Source: Candidatus Zixiibacteriota bacterium (GTDB taxonomy: Bacteria > Zixibacteria > MSB-5A5 > DSPP01). Taken from it: a stretch of 64,000 nt of DNA. Positions within the stretch are counted from its first letter, which is position 1. Each line of letters opens with the position of its first letter. A program made the translations under genes and the position numbers. The stretch covers positions 1 through 64,000 of the forward strand of contig JAKEHY010000016.1 in assembly GCA_022614805.1 (NCBI GenBank), given 5' to 3'. The notes under the pieces were generated by a model. The model had not been told where the DNA came from. It saw only the letters and a program-made list of their open reading frames with translations, and made no database searches. This document shows, in pieces, positions 43,652-52,190 of the stretch.

Positions 43652-44236
43652 ATGAGTAAACACCGGCTGGAAACCTTCAGCGACGGCGTTTTGGCCATCG
43701 TCATAACCATAATGGTTTTGGAAATGAAAGTGCCCCACGGCGCCAGTTTGTACGCCTTAAAGCCGGTTTTGCCCGTCTTTTTAAGCTACGTCTTGAGCTT
43801 CGCCTACCTCGCCATCTACTGGAACAACCACCACCATATGTTGCACACCGTGCAAAATGTCACCGGCCCCGTCCTCTGGGCCAACCTGCACCTCCTTTTC
43901 TGGCTCTCCCTCTTCCCCTTCACCACCGGCTGGGTGGGGGAAAACCATTTCGCCCCCGCTCCAATGGCCCTCTACGGCGCCGTTCTCCTGATGGCCGCCA
44001 TCGCCTATTTTATTCTGCAAACGGCCATTATAAAAAGCCAGGGCACGGGCTCCCTCTTGGCCCGGGCCATCGGCAAGGACGTAAAGGGAAAAATCTCCCC
44101 GGTTCTCTACGCAGTCGCCATCCTCGCCGCCTTCTTCCAGCCCTGGATAGCGGGTGGCATCTATGTCCTTGTCGCCCTGATGTGGCTGGTTCCCGACCGC
44201 CGGATTGAACGCGCCTTGGGTGAAATCGAAAAATAG
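43652..44236 (+). CDS. TMEM175 (DUF1211) family ion channel
   Basis: The 194-residue protein begins with the family signature RLETFSDGVLAIVITIMVLE. The R-x-x-x-FSDG motif lines the first helix of these potassium-permeable channels. Further helices carry YLAIYWNNHHHMLHTV and FWLSLFPFTTGWVG. In bacteria such channels conduct potassium as multimers. The gene directly follows the small membrane protein at 43364. Confidence 0.85.
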   Translation: MSKHRLETFSDGVLAIVITIMVLEMKVPHGASLYALKPVLPVFLSYVLSFAYLAIYWNNHHHMLHTVQNVTGPVLWANLHLLFWLSLFPFTTGWVGENHFAPAPMALYGAVLLMAAIAYFILQTAIIKSQGTGSLLARAIGKDVKGKISPVLYAVAILAAFFQPWIAGGIYVLVALMWLVPDRRIERALGEIEK

Positions 44237-44330
44237 CAGCGTAAAATCCCCGCCTATTGCCATTGCTATAGGTATTCCCGCTTTTTGCCGATGTTTTGGA
44301 TAACGGATGAGAATTAAAAAGGGGGAATAA

Positions 44331-44963
44331 ATGGCATTGGCGGCTAAACAAAGGCAAAAAACAGAAAACGATTTAACCTGCCCCCATTGCGGTGGGCCGG
44401 TATCGCCAAAAGCCCAAACCTGCCCGCATTGCAATGGGCCTCTGTTTCACGATGGAACGACGATTGAAACCCCCGTTTGTCCCCGCTGCCACGTTGAATT
44501 GAAAAAAATGAAAACCGAAGGTGAAGACGAAGTTGAAACCTGCCCCCAATGTCACGGCCTCTGGCTCGATTATCAAAACTTTGCCCGCGCCACCAATCCC
44601 CAGCGGCTGTCAAAAGAATACGCCGATTCCAAAAACCACTGGCACAAGCCGGAATCCGGCCCCATTCACTACGTCTCCTGCCCCCGCTGCGGGCGCTATA
44701 TGAACCGGGAAAATTTCTCCAAAATCTCCGGCATCGTCATCGACCGCTGCGGCGACCACGGCGTCTGGCTGGATGAAGGCGAGCTGGACCGCATCCGGCT
44801 CTTCATCGCCTCCGGCGGCCTGGAACGCCTGCAGGATAAACGGCTGGACAAAATGCACGAGGAAATGCGCGAACTGGCCAGCCGCGTGCAGGGCGAGGAA
44901 TTTATGACCCGCCTGCTCCAGTTCTGGAACCCCAAGCGCATCTTCTTCAAAGGCCGCATTTAA
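44331..44963 (+). CDS. Zinc-ribbon protein (TFIIB-type repeats)
   Basis: The 210-residue protein has four or five C-x-x-C knuckles: CPHCGGPV, CPHCNGPL, CPRCHVEL, CPQCHGLWLDYQNF and CPRCGRYM, then a single RCGDHGVWLDEGELDRI. The pattern CPxCxGxWLD is that of zf-TFIIB ribbons of bacteria. The C-terminal 60 residues are helical. GGGGGAAT stands before the ATG. Function unknown, possibly protein or nucleic acid binding. Confidence 0.75.
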   Translation: MALAAKQRQKTENDLTCPHCGGPVSPKAQTCPHCNGPLFHDGTTIETPVCPRCHVELKKMKTEGEDEVETCPQCHGLWLDYQNFARATNPQRLSKEYADSKNHWHKPESGPIHYVSCPRCGRYMNRENFSKISGIVIDRCGDHGVWLDEGELDRIRLFIASGGLERLQDKRLDKMHEEMRELASRVQGEEFMTRLLQFWNPKRIFFKGRI

Positions 44964-44968
44964 CCCTT

Positions 44969-45006
44969 CCCCCTTCCCGTTTCGGGAAGGGGGTCAGGGG
45001 GTTAGG
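44969..45006. repeat. Hairpin repeat CCCCCTTCCCG / CGGGAAGGGGG
   Basis: The 11-base arms (44969-44979 and 44983-44993) pair perfectly around TTT. The right arm continues GTCAGGGGGTTAGGT, matching the repeat at 740-845. No T tract follows, so I call it a repeat rather than a terminator. Confidence 0.6.
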
Positions 45007-45053
45007 TTGTCTTTCCGGCAACTTTCCTCGCAATTCCAGCGTAAAGTAAATCG

Positions 45054-45626
45054 ATGAATCGCAGGAACTTCTGGCGCGGCTTCTGGGGGCTTTTCTTGAT
45101 GGTGGTTGGAATCCTCTGGGTGCTGAATAACTTTGACGTCATCGATTTCGATTTTGGAGACGCGCTGGCGCTCTTTTTCCCCCTGCTTTTGATAGCCATC
45201 GGCCTGCTTATGCTTTTGCGGCCGCGGCCTCATACCTATGGCGGCGAAGGAGCGGCGGACAAACATATCTTTCGCGCTTTTGGGGACGTCAAGCTTTCCG
45301 GCGAAAATCTAGACCCCAACGGGCTGGAAGTTTCCACCGGTTTTGGGGACGTGGAGTTGGACTTGAGCAAGGCCCGCTTTGCGGACGGTGAAAACGTTTT
45401 GTATGCCCGGACCGCCTTCGGCGACGTGGAAGTGAAAGTACCGGAAGGAGTGGCCGTTTCTGCATCGGGCGGCTCCGCCTTCGGGGACATTAAAATTCTG
45501 GGCAAAATGGAAAAGGGAATCGGCAACCAGCTTTCTGCTTCCGACCCGAATTTTGAAACCCAAACCAGGCGGCTGCGGGTGAACGCTTCGACCGCTTTCG
45601 GGGACATTGTAATCTCGAGAAATTAG
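45054..45626 (+). CDS. LiaF-like membrane protein
   Basis: The 190-residue protein has two N-terminal helices (about 9-27 and 38-56; FWGLFLMVVGILWVLNN) typical of the DUF5668/LiaF N-terminal domain. A C-terminal beta domain follows with repeated G-D-V/I units (AFGDVKLSG, GFGDVELDLS, AFGDVEVKVP, AFGDIKIL, AFGDIVIS), the LiaF_C or toastrack pattern. In Bacillota LiaF modulates an envelope-stress sensor kinase; here no LiaRS pair is visible. A related domain is encoded at 52191. Confidence 0.75.
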   Translation: MNRRNFWRGFWGLFLMVVGILWVLNNFDVIDFDFGDALALFFPLLLIAIGLLMLLRPRPHTYGGEGAADKHIFRAFGDVKLSGENLDPNGLEVSTGFGDVELDLSKARFADGENVLYARTAFGDVEVKVPEGVAVSASGGSAFGDIKILGKMEKGIGNQLSASDPNFETQTRRLRVNASTAFGDIVISRN

Positions 45627-45640
45627 GCCTCGAGCAAAAC

Positions 45641-45674
45641 AAAAAGGCAGGGCCTCTGCTGACCCTGCCTTTTT
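45641..45674. terminator. Bidirectional terminator
   Basis: AAAAAGGCAGGG (45641-45652) pairs perfectly with CCCTGCCTTTTT (45663-45674). It has a T tract on both strands and lies between the convergent LiaF-like and aquaporin genes. Confidence 0.9.
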
Positions 45675-45691
45675 GCATTCAAAGTCCGGTT

Positions 45692-46366
45692 TTAAGCTCT
45701 CTTTGCAAAGAACTTGTTATAAACCAAGGCCGCGACTACGCCCCCCAGTATTGGCCCGACCCAGTATACATAGTGATTGGCCCAAAAGCCGGCCGCCAAG
45801 GCCGGGCCGAAGGCCCGCGCCGGGTTCATAGCCGCGCCGGTCAAAGGCCCGCCGACCAAAATTCCCATCGTTATCGTTAGCCCGATGGAAAAAGGAAAAA
45901 TCGCCTTCGGCCCCCGCTCATCCACGGCTGTGGCCAAAACGACGTGAACCAGAAACATCGTCAGGAATGCCTCAATCAAAATAGCTCGGCCAGCATCAAT
46001 GGAATCGCTCACTGCCGGGGCCCCCAAACTGACCGGGCCCCAGATATCGATTGAGAAAATCAGGCGCAAAATAAAAGCAGCCACCGTCGCACCCAAAAGC
46101 TGGGCGATGAGGTAGCCGACTGCTTTGGCGGCATCGATTTTCTTGGCCAAAAGCACGCCGATGGTGACGGCCGGGTTGAAATGCGCCCCGGAAATGTAGG
46201 AAAAAATCGAAACGCCAATAAATATCGCCAGGCCGTGCGCCAGCGCGATGCCGACCAGGCCGACGCCGCCAACTGTGAAACCATCCGTGCAGACGGCCCC
46301 CGCCCCGACAAAGATTAAAATGAAGGTGCCGAAAAATTCCGCCAAAAGCGGACGCAATCGTTCCAT
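45692..46366 (-). CDS. Aquaporin / MIP family channel
   Basis: The 224-residue protein has six membrane helices and both NPA boxes: HFNPAVTIG and AAMNPARAFGP. It conducts water and perhaps glycerol. The residues around the second NPA do not let me choose with certainty between AqpZ and GlpF types. GAGGAGG lies just before the ATG, and a good sigma-70 promoter stands at 46410-46438. Confidence 0.93.
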   Translation of the reverse strand: MERLRPLLAEFFGTFILIFVGAGAVCTDGFTVGGVGLVGIALAHGLAIFIGVSIFSYISGAHFNPAVTIGVLLAKKIDAAKAVGYLIAQLLGATVAAFILRLIFSIDIWGPVSLGAPAVSDSIDAGRAILIEAFLTMFLVHVVLATAVDERGPKAIFPFSIGLTITMGILVGGPLTGAAMNPARAFGPALAAGFWANHYVYWVGPILGGVVAALVYNKFFAKRA

Positions 46367-46409
46367 CGTACCCTCCTCTGATTGACGGCTTCTTTTTCCG
46401 TCCGTGCAG

Positions 46410-46438
46410 AATATACAACGCTGTCAAAGTATGCGCAA
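46410..46438 (-). promoter_or_regulatory. Sigma-70-type promoter of the aquaporin gene
   Basis: On the minus strand TTGCGC and TATATT are 17 bases apart, and the -10 lies about 45 bases before the ATG at 46366. Confidence 0.6.
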
Positions 46439-46463
46439 AAATTTCCGCGGCTGTCTTTTATAC

Positions 46464-47123
46464 TCATGGCGTAACTTCTTCCTGCGCTGGACGAAGCCAT
46501 TTTCTTAAAATTGCCGTCACGGTCATCGAGATAAATGCTCCCGTTGCCGCCATCGTCATATCCTTTTGCGCGTCCCAAATATCCCCCTGCGTCCCCAGCC
46601 AGGCATCGCCGGTGCCGGGGGCAACCATTGCGGCAATCAGCCATTCCATAATTTCGTAAGCGGCGGAAAAAGCCAACGTAACGTCGAAGGGCAGATAGTA
46701 GGCCCAAAAACCCCGGACGGAGGCAACCCGCAAAAAAACTTCCCGAATCGGGTAGGCCAGCAAAAACCCAAAGGAAAAGTGAACGATACGGTCGAAATGA
46801 TTGCGCGAAAAACCAAAGGCATCTTTAAGCCAGTATCCCAGAGGGACCTCGGAATAGGTCCAGTGCGCGCCAATGGTATGCAGACTCATAAAAACGGTGA
46901 TGAGGATGTAGGAAAGGTCGGAAAGAGGAAAAATCCGGTAGGTGCCGAACATCAAACCAACCGCCGCAACGACCAGAATGTTTTCCAAAATCCAGTCATG
47001 CCGGTCGAGCGGGCTTATGGCCATTACTATCCAGAAAACCAGATACCAGCCCAAAAGGATTTGCAGAAGCCGGTTTTGGCGAAAGTCCGCCCTCACCCGC
47101 ATCGTGGAAGTGGTAAAGCCCAC
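46464..47123 (-). CDS. DUF2238 (YjdF-like) membrane protein
   Basis: The 219-residue protein has about six membrane helices. It carries the family blocks SPLDRHDWILEN, HTIGAHWTYSEVP, RNHFDRIVHFSFGFLLAYP and YEIMEWLIA, then GTQGDIWDAQKDM. GTG at 47123 is favoured because GGAG lies five bases upstream and it shares a base with the glyQS stop; ATG at 47102 is the alternative. The function of the family is not known. Confidence 0.85.
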   Translation of the reverse strand: MGFTTSTMRVRADFRQNRLLQILLGWYLVFWIVMAISPLDRHDWILENILVVAAVGLMFGTYRIFPLSDLSYILITVFMSLHTIGAHWTYSEVPLGYWLKDAFGFSRNHFDRIVHFSFGFLLAYPIREVFLRVASVRGFWAYYLPFDVTLAFSAAYEIMEWLIAAMVAPGTGDAWLGTQGDIWDAQKDMTMAATGAFISMTVTAILRKWLRPAQEEVTP

Positions 47124-48427
47124 TAAATCTCCACTTTCTTCTGCAGAATTCCCGCCAGTTCGGAAATTTTATGCCTCGTTTGCTGCATCGTGTCCCTTTC
47201 TCGGATGGTAACGGTTTCATCCTGCAGGGTTTGGGAATCGACGGTGAGGCAGAAGGGAGTGCCGACTTCGTCCATTCTTCGATACCGCCGGCCGACGGCA
47301 CTTTTGTCATCGTAGAAGATTTTGAACTTTTTACGCAAAGCGTCATAGATTTTTGTGGCAACCTCCGGCATTCCATCCCGATTGACGAGCGGGAAAATGG
47401 CCGCTTTGAAAGGGGCGATAGGGGGGGCCAGCCGCAAAACCGAACGGGTCTCCCCTTTCACTTCCTCTTCGTAATAGCCGTCAATTAAAACCGTGAGCAG
47501 GGTCCGGTCACAGCCGGCCGAGGTCTCAATGATGTAGGGGATAAAACGCTCCTTGGTCGGCTCGTCAAAGTAGGAAAGCTCCTTGCCGGTCGCCTGCGAG
47601 TGGCGCGACAGGTCGAAATCGGTGCGGTTGTGAATCCCCTCCAGCTCCTGCCAGCCGAAGGGAAACTCGTACTGGATGTCGTAGGCCGCCTTGGCGTAAT
47701 GCGCCAGCTCCTCCGGCCCGTGTTGATGAAAGCGCAGTTTTTCCTTGCGGATGCCCAACTGGTGGTACCATTTCATCCGCTCCTGCCGCCAGAGCTCGAA
47801 CCATTTTTCGTCCTCCTTGGGGTGGACGAAAAACTGCATCTCCATCTGCTCGAACTCCCGCATCCGGAAAATGAAATTGCCGGGGGAAATCTCGTTGCGG
47901 AACGCCTTGCCGATTTGGGCGATTCCGAAGGGGACTTTTTGCCGGGAAGGCACCAGTACGTTCAGAAAGTTGACATAAATCCCCTGCGCCGTTTCCGGGC
48001 GCAGGTAAACGATGGCGGCCTCCTCCTCCACCGGGCCCATAAAGGTCTTGAACATCAAGTTGAACTGCCGGGCCTCCGTCAGTTCCCCGCCGCACTTGGG
48101 ACAGCGACCGGAGACTGCTTCGTCGGCCCGGAAGCGTCCCTTGCACTTTTTGCAGTCCACCATCGGGTCGGTGAAGTGGGCCACGTGGCCGGAGGTTTCC
48201 CAGACTTTGGGATGCATCAAAATGGCGGCATCCAGCCCCTCGATGTCGTCCCGCAGAAGGGTCATCGAGCGCCACCAGAATTCCTTGATGTTGCGTTTCA
48301 ACTCCACCCCCATCGGGCCGTAATCCCAGCAGGCGTTCAAGCCGCCGTAGATTTCGGAGGATTGAAAGATGAAACCCCGGCGCTTGGCCAGGGAGGAAAG
48401 CTTGTCCATTACGTTATTTTCCGCCAT
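47123..48427 (-). CDS. glyQS: Glycyl-tRNA synthetase, dimeric type
   Basis: This class II synthetase charges tRNA-Gly. At 434 residues it is the single-chain homodimeric form, not the alpha2-beta2 form. Visible blocks are RGFIFQSSEIYGGLNACWDYGP, a zinc-binding insert (CKKCKGRF and CPKCGGEL), motif 2 around FRNEISPGNFIFRMREFEQ, and motif 3 ETSAGCDRTLLTVL. The C-terminal anticodon-binding domain follows from about residue 330. DUF2238 follows with one shared base. Confidence 0.95.
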   Translation of the reverse strand: MAENNVMDKLSSLAKRRGFIFQSSEIYGGLNACWDYGPMGVELKRNIKEFWWRSMTLLRDDIEGLDAAILMHPKVWETSGHVAHFTDPMVDCKKCKGRFRADEAVSGRCPKCGGELTEARQFNLMFKTFMGPVEEEAAIVYLRPETAQGIYVNFLNVLVPSRQKVPFGIAQIGKAFRNEISPGNFIFRMREFEQMEMQFFVHPKEDEKWFELWRQERMKWYHQLGIRKEKLRFHQHGPEELAHYAKAAYDIQYEFPFGWQELEGIHNRTDFDLSRHSQATGKELSYFDEPTKERFIPYIIETSAGCDRTLLTVLIDGYYEEEVKGETRSVLRLAPPIAPFKAAIFPLVNRDGMPEVATKIYDALRKKFKIFYDDKSAVGRRYRRMDEVGTPFCLTVDSQTLQDETVTIRERDTMQQTRHKISELAGILQKKVEI

Positions 48428-48679
48428 TTCTTATCCTCTCACAAATCGCAAATTTCCAGTCTTTGCCGGAAGCGGCCAATATAGACGAAGCCTGACGGCT
48501 TTTCAAGGCGCATTAAAAAGGCAGCCGACTTACTGCGGCTGACATTTAAGTGTCGGGAGCACACCGAGGCTGACTTTAATAAAGCTGCACCTGCTCGCTT
48601 TTCTGTTTGATTTTTTGCCGTCCGCCCTTAACTTTCATTTATAGCCCGGCGAGCAAATGCTCCAGGGAAGCTTAAAACT

Positions 48680-50056
48680 ATGGCGATGATAGAAAACATC
48701 CTGAAGGGGATAGGCAAAACCCCTTTGGTGCGCCTGAACAAGATGGTGCCGGCGGAGGCGGCGGAAGTCTGGGCGAAAGCCGAGTTTTTAAATCCGGCCG
48801 GCAGCGTCAAGGAGCGGATGGCCGTCTACATCATCGAAAAAGCCGAGCGGGAAGGGGTTTTGAAACCGGGGGGAACGATTGTCGAGGGTTCTTCCGGCAA
48901 TACCGGTTTGGGAATCGCAATGGTGGCGGCCTTGAAAGGTTACAGGGCCGTAATCACCATCTCCGACAAGATGTCGGCTGAAAAGGTGAACCAGCTGAAG
49001 GCCTTCGGCGCCAAGGTGGTCATCTGCCCGGCCAACGTTCCGGCCGAATCGCCGCATTCCTATTACGAAACGGCTAAACGCATCGTGCAGGAAACCCCCG
49101 GGGCTTTTTATCTGAACCAGTACCACAACCCCGAAAATATCGAGGCCCATTACCGCTGGACCGGGCCGGAGATTTGGGAGGAGACCGGCGGCAACTTCGA
49201 TGCTTTCGTGGCCGGCATCGGCACCGGCGGCACCCTTTCCGGCATCGGCCGGTTTATCAAGGAAAGAAATACCCAGATCAAAATCATCGCCGTCGACCCC
49301 GCCGGCTCGGTCTTCTACTCTTATTTCAAAACCGGCAAACTGCCGGCTCCCCACGCTTACAAAGTGGAGGGAATCGGCGAGGATATGCTGGTCAAAGCGA
49401 TGGATTTTTCGGTGGTGGATGATGTGGTCCAGGTGACCGACCGGGACTGCTTTTTGACCGCCCGGCGGCTGACCCGCGAGGAGGGGCTTTTTGCCGGCGG
49501 CTCTTCGGGCGGGGCGGTCTTTGTGGCGTTGAAAGTGGCGGAGGAGCTGGGGGCTGGTAAACGGGTGGTTACGCTTTTGCCCGATTCCGGCAATCGCTAC
49601 CTCTCCAAGGTTTTTTCCGACGAATGGATGCGGGACAACGGCTTTTTGGACGAAGAACCGCGCCTGGGCCGGGTGAAAGACATTTTGAACTTGCACAAGC
49701 GCAAGGTGATAACCGCCGCTTCCAAAGACCTGGTGCACCGGGTCATCGATAAAATGAAGCGCTACGACATCTCCCAACTGCCGGTGGTGGACGAGGGCCA
49801 GCTGGCGGGCATTATCCGGGAAGTTGACTTGCTGAACTATATGGTCACCGGCCGGCACCGGATTTCCGAGCCGATTGAAACCATTGTGGAGAAAAATGCG
49901 GAAACGATAAGCCCGGAGGCTTCCATCTCTCTCCTTTCGGAAAAATTTATGGCCAATCAGGATACCGCCGTGGTGGTGGTGGAAGGGGAAAAAATCATCG
50001 GGCTGGTTTCCAAAATTGATTTAATCGACTACCTCGCCAAAAAGTTCAAAGATTAA
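48680..50056 (+). CDS. Cystathionine beta-synthase-type PLP enzyme with two CBS domains
   Basis: The 458-residue protein has a fold-type II PLP domain (1-320): Lys44 in NPAGSVKERM binds PLP, and EGSSGNTGLGIA (69-80) and GTGGTLSGIGRF bind substrate and phosphate. Residues 335-458 hold a CBS-domain pair, usually a site for adenosyl ligands. It likely condenses serine (or acetylserine) with homocysteine or sulfide; the sequence does not settle which. The gene stands alone, followed by an ECF sigma operon. AGGGAAG lies before the ATG. Confidence 0.88.
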   Translation: MAMIENILKGIGKTPLVRLNKMVPAEAAEVWAKAEFLNPAGSVKERMAVYIIEKAEREGVLKPGGTIVEGSSGNTGLGIAMVAALKGYRAVITISDKMSAEKVNQLKAFGAKVVICPANVPAESPHSYYETAKRIVQETPGAFYLNQYHNPENIEAHYRWTGPEIWEETGGNFDAFVAGIGTGGTLSGIGRFIKERNTQIKIIAVDPAGSVFYSYFKTGKLPAPHAYKVEGIGEDMLVKAMDFSVVDDVVQVTDRDCFLTARRLTREEGLFAGGSSGGAVFVALKVAEELGAGKRVVTLLPDSGNRYLSKVFSDEWMRDNGFLDEEPRLGRVKDILNLHKRKVITAASKDLVHRVIDKMKRYDISQLPVVDEGQLAGIIREVDLLNYMVTGRHRISEPIETIVEKNAETISPEASISLLSEKFMANQDTAVVVVEGEKIIGLVSKIDLIDYLAKKFKD

Positions 50057-50237
50057 ACCCCAAGCGGTCCGGCCGCCGCACCATCCGGGGTCCGCTCGCC
50101 CGCCTTGCCTGCCTCTAAATATTTTCTATCTTTCGGCGCGAATGCGTGGCCAACAAGACCGGTGGTTCGGCAGCTTCCCCTCGGAACCCTTCCCCAACCC
50201 CAGAAACACCCCCCCGCGTTTGGCCGGGGAGGGGTAA

Positions 50238-50810
50238 ATGCCCCACGAAGAGGACTCCGCATTAATCAAGAAAGCCCTGTCCGGCGACCAGGCCGCCTAC
50301 CAGAAGTTGGTGGCCCGCCACCGGCAGGCGGTCTTTCACGTCGTTTTCAAAATGGTGCGCAACCGGGAGGAGGCGGATGACCTGGTGCAGGAGGCCTTTA
50401 TGAAGGCGTTCGCCTCCCTCGCGAGCTATCGGGAGGAGTTCCGCTTCACCACTTGGTTGTACCGCATCGCCGCCAACGCCGCCATCGACTCCCTGCGCCG
50501 GCAGAAAATAGAAGCGATGTCTTTGGACGAACCGGTGGAAACGGAGGAGGGCACCGTCGGACTGGAAATTGCCGACACTTCCTACAACCCGGAGGAGGAT
50601 GCACTAAAAAAAGAAAAGGGGCTTTCGATTATGGATGCCATCGCCTCGCTCCCCCCCAAATACCGGGAAGTGATTGAGCTGGTTCATTTGAAGGAAAAAC
50701 CGTACGATGAAATCGCCGCCATTTTGAGAGTCCCTGTCGGCACGGTGAAAGCGCGTATTTTTCGCGCCCGCGAGCTGTTGAAAAAGAAGTTGAAATCAAT
50801 TCGGAGTTGA
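50238..50810 (+). CDS. ECF (RpoE-like) sigma factor
   Basis: The 190-residue protein has region 2 (about 22-90: NREEADDLVQEAFMKAFASL, then FTTWLYRIAANAAIDSLRR) and region 4 (about 130-185: LPPKYREVIELVHLKEKPYD, then LRVPVGTVKARIFRARELL). It directs RNA polymerase to a stress or envelope regulon. GGGGAGGGG lies before the ATG. The next two genes encode envelope proteins. No classical anti-sigma with zinc motif is visible, so its regulation is unclear. Confidence 0.93.
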   Translation: MPHEEDSALIKKALSGDQAAYQKLVARHRQAVFHVVFKMVRNREEADDLVQEAFMKAFASLASYREEFRFTTWLYRIAANAAIDSLRRQKIEAMSLDEPVETEEGTVGLEIADTSYNPEEDALKKEKGLSIMDAIASLPPKYREVIELVHLKEKPYDEIAAILRVPVGTVKARIFRARELLKKKLKSIRS

Positions 50811-50815
50811 TAAAT

Positions 50816-52189
50816 ATGCGAGAAGCCCTTCAGGAAGAATCGAATAAATTCTGCAACTTTTTGCACTCGAAAAACGATATATATAATGGAATGGTGAAAA
50901 GACTGTTTATATATGCGCTTGCGGCTCTATTTTTGACCGCAGGCTCCGCTCTTGCACAGGACACCGGCCAAACGGCGGCGCGCAAGAAAACCCGCTCCTC
51001 TCCCAGCCCGCCAAAGGTGACTATTCAAAATGACTCGGTCCGGGTGATTGTGGGCGAGGACGAAATCATTGTCGAAACCCCCTCCGGTAAAACCAAGGCC
51101 ATTCCAATTCCGCCTGAAGAGGCCCTTCAGATGTCCCGGTTAAAGGTCCTCGAAGCCCAAAAAAAATACGAAAAAAGCGGATTTGTTCTGGGGGATTCGG
51201 TCTTTCTGGAGGAGCCGCCGGAGGTGGAAAAAAGCTATCGGGCCCGCATCTCTTCCGGCGACCGGGTGGCGTTTGGCCGCACCGTCCGGGTGGAAGAGAA
51301 TGAAGAAATAACCGGCGACGTGGTGGCCATTTTCGGCCGGGCCGAAATCGAGGGGAAAGTCAACGGCGATGTGGTGGTTCCTTTTGGGAGCGTCTATTTG
51401 GGCCCGCGAGCCGAAGTGAACGGGGATTTGGTTTCGGGCCATTTGGATAAAGCCGAAGGGGCTGTTATCCACGGTGATTTGGTTACGGTAGGCATGTCTA
51501 CCCGCGGCCTCGGAGTATTTAAGGGGACACCCCCCGCCCTTGTTTATAAAGGGAAACGGTATGACTTTGACGACGGCGGCCCCTTCTCCAACCCGCCCAT
51601 TTTTCTGATAGTCACCCTTCTTTCCACCGGCATTCTGCTTTTGATTTACATTCTCACCTGGGCCTTGGTCCCGCAGCGGGTGGAGACGGTTCGCAATCAG
51701 GTAATGAACGGCTTCTTAAAGTCCTTCCTTATCGGCTTTCTCGGAATGCTATCCATCCTCCCCGTTTTCATTCTCCTTTTGGTGACCATCATCGGCATCC
51801 CGGTTGCCCTGATCGTGCTTCCGCTCGCCCTAATTCTGGCCACGCTCTTGGGGGATACCTCGATATGCCTCGCCGTTGGGGAGCGAATCAAAAAAACCCT
51901 TAACTTCACAACGGATTCCAAAATCTTTTTAATCGCCGCGGGCCTGTTGGTGCTCGAGCTTCCTTTTTTGCTCGGCGCTTTGCCTTTGGCTATGGAAGGG
52001 GCAGCCGCCGGAATGGGAATTTTTCTCCTCGTTTTCGGATGTCTGCTCAATTTGGTGCTCTGGATGGTGGGCTTCGGCGCCGTGATTTTGACCCGCTATG
52101 GTGGGCGGGCCAAACTGGCCGCCGCCGCCGCCGCCCCGCCGGCTGCGCCGATGGTTCCCCAACCTTCAACCCCACCTGCAGGGGCTTGA
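50816..52189 (+). CDS. Exported/membrane protein with bactofilin-like (polymer-forming) segment
   Basis: ATG at 50816 follows GGAG inside the end of the sigma gene; an ATG at 50891 would start directly at the signal peptide (KRLFIYALAALFLTAGSALAQ). Residues about 150-215 carry short beta-helix rungs (EEITGDVVAIFGRAEIEGKV, GDVVVPFGSVYLG) like bactofilin or polymer-forming repeats. Four or more membrane helices follow (250-430), and the tail is Ala/Pro-rich. Translational coupling to the ECF sigma gene suggests it is either a regulator or the main target. Function unknown. Confidence 0.65.
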   Translation: MREALQEESNKFCNFLHSKNDIYNGMVKRLFIYALAALFLTAGSALAQDTGQTAARKKTRSSPSPPKVTIQNDSVRVIVGEDEIIVETPSGKTKAIPIPPEEALQMSRLKVLEAQKKYEKSGFVLGDSVFLEEPPEVEKSYRARISSGDRVAFGRTVRVEENEEITGDVVAIFGRAEIEGKVNGDVVVPFGSVYLGPRAEVNGDLVSGHLDKAEGAVIHGDLVTVGMSTRGLGVFKGTPPALVYKGKRYDFDDGGPFSNPPIFLIVTLLSTGILLLIYILTWALVPQRVETVRNQVMNGFLKSFLIGFLGMLSILPVFILLLVTIIGIPVALIVLPLALILATLLGDTSICLAVGERIKKTLNFTTDSKIFLIAAGLLVLELPFLLGALPLAMEGAAAGMGIFLLVFGCLLNLVLWMVGFGAVILTRYGGRAKLAAAAAAPPAAPMVPQPSTPPAGA

Positions 52190-52190
52190 T

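Noticed and set aside
48788-49858. Open frame antisense to cystathionine beta-synthase
   Set aside because: PLP and CBS motifs are intact on the plus strand.
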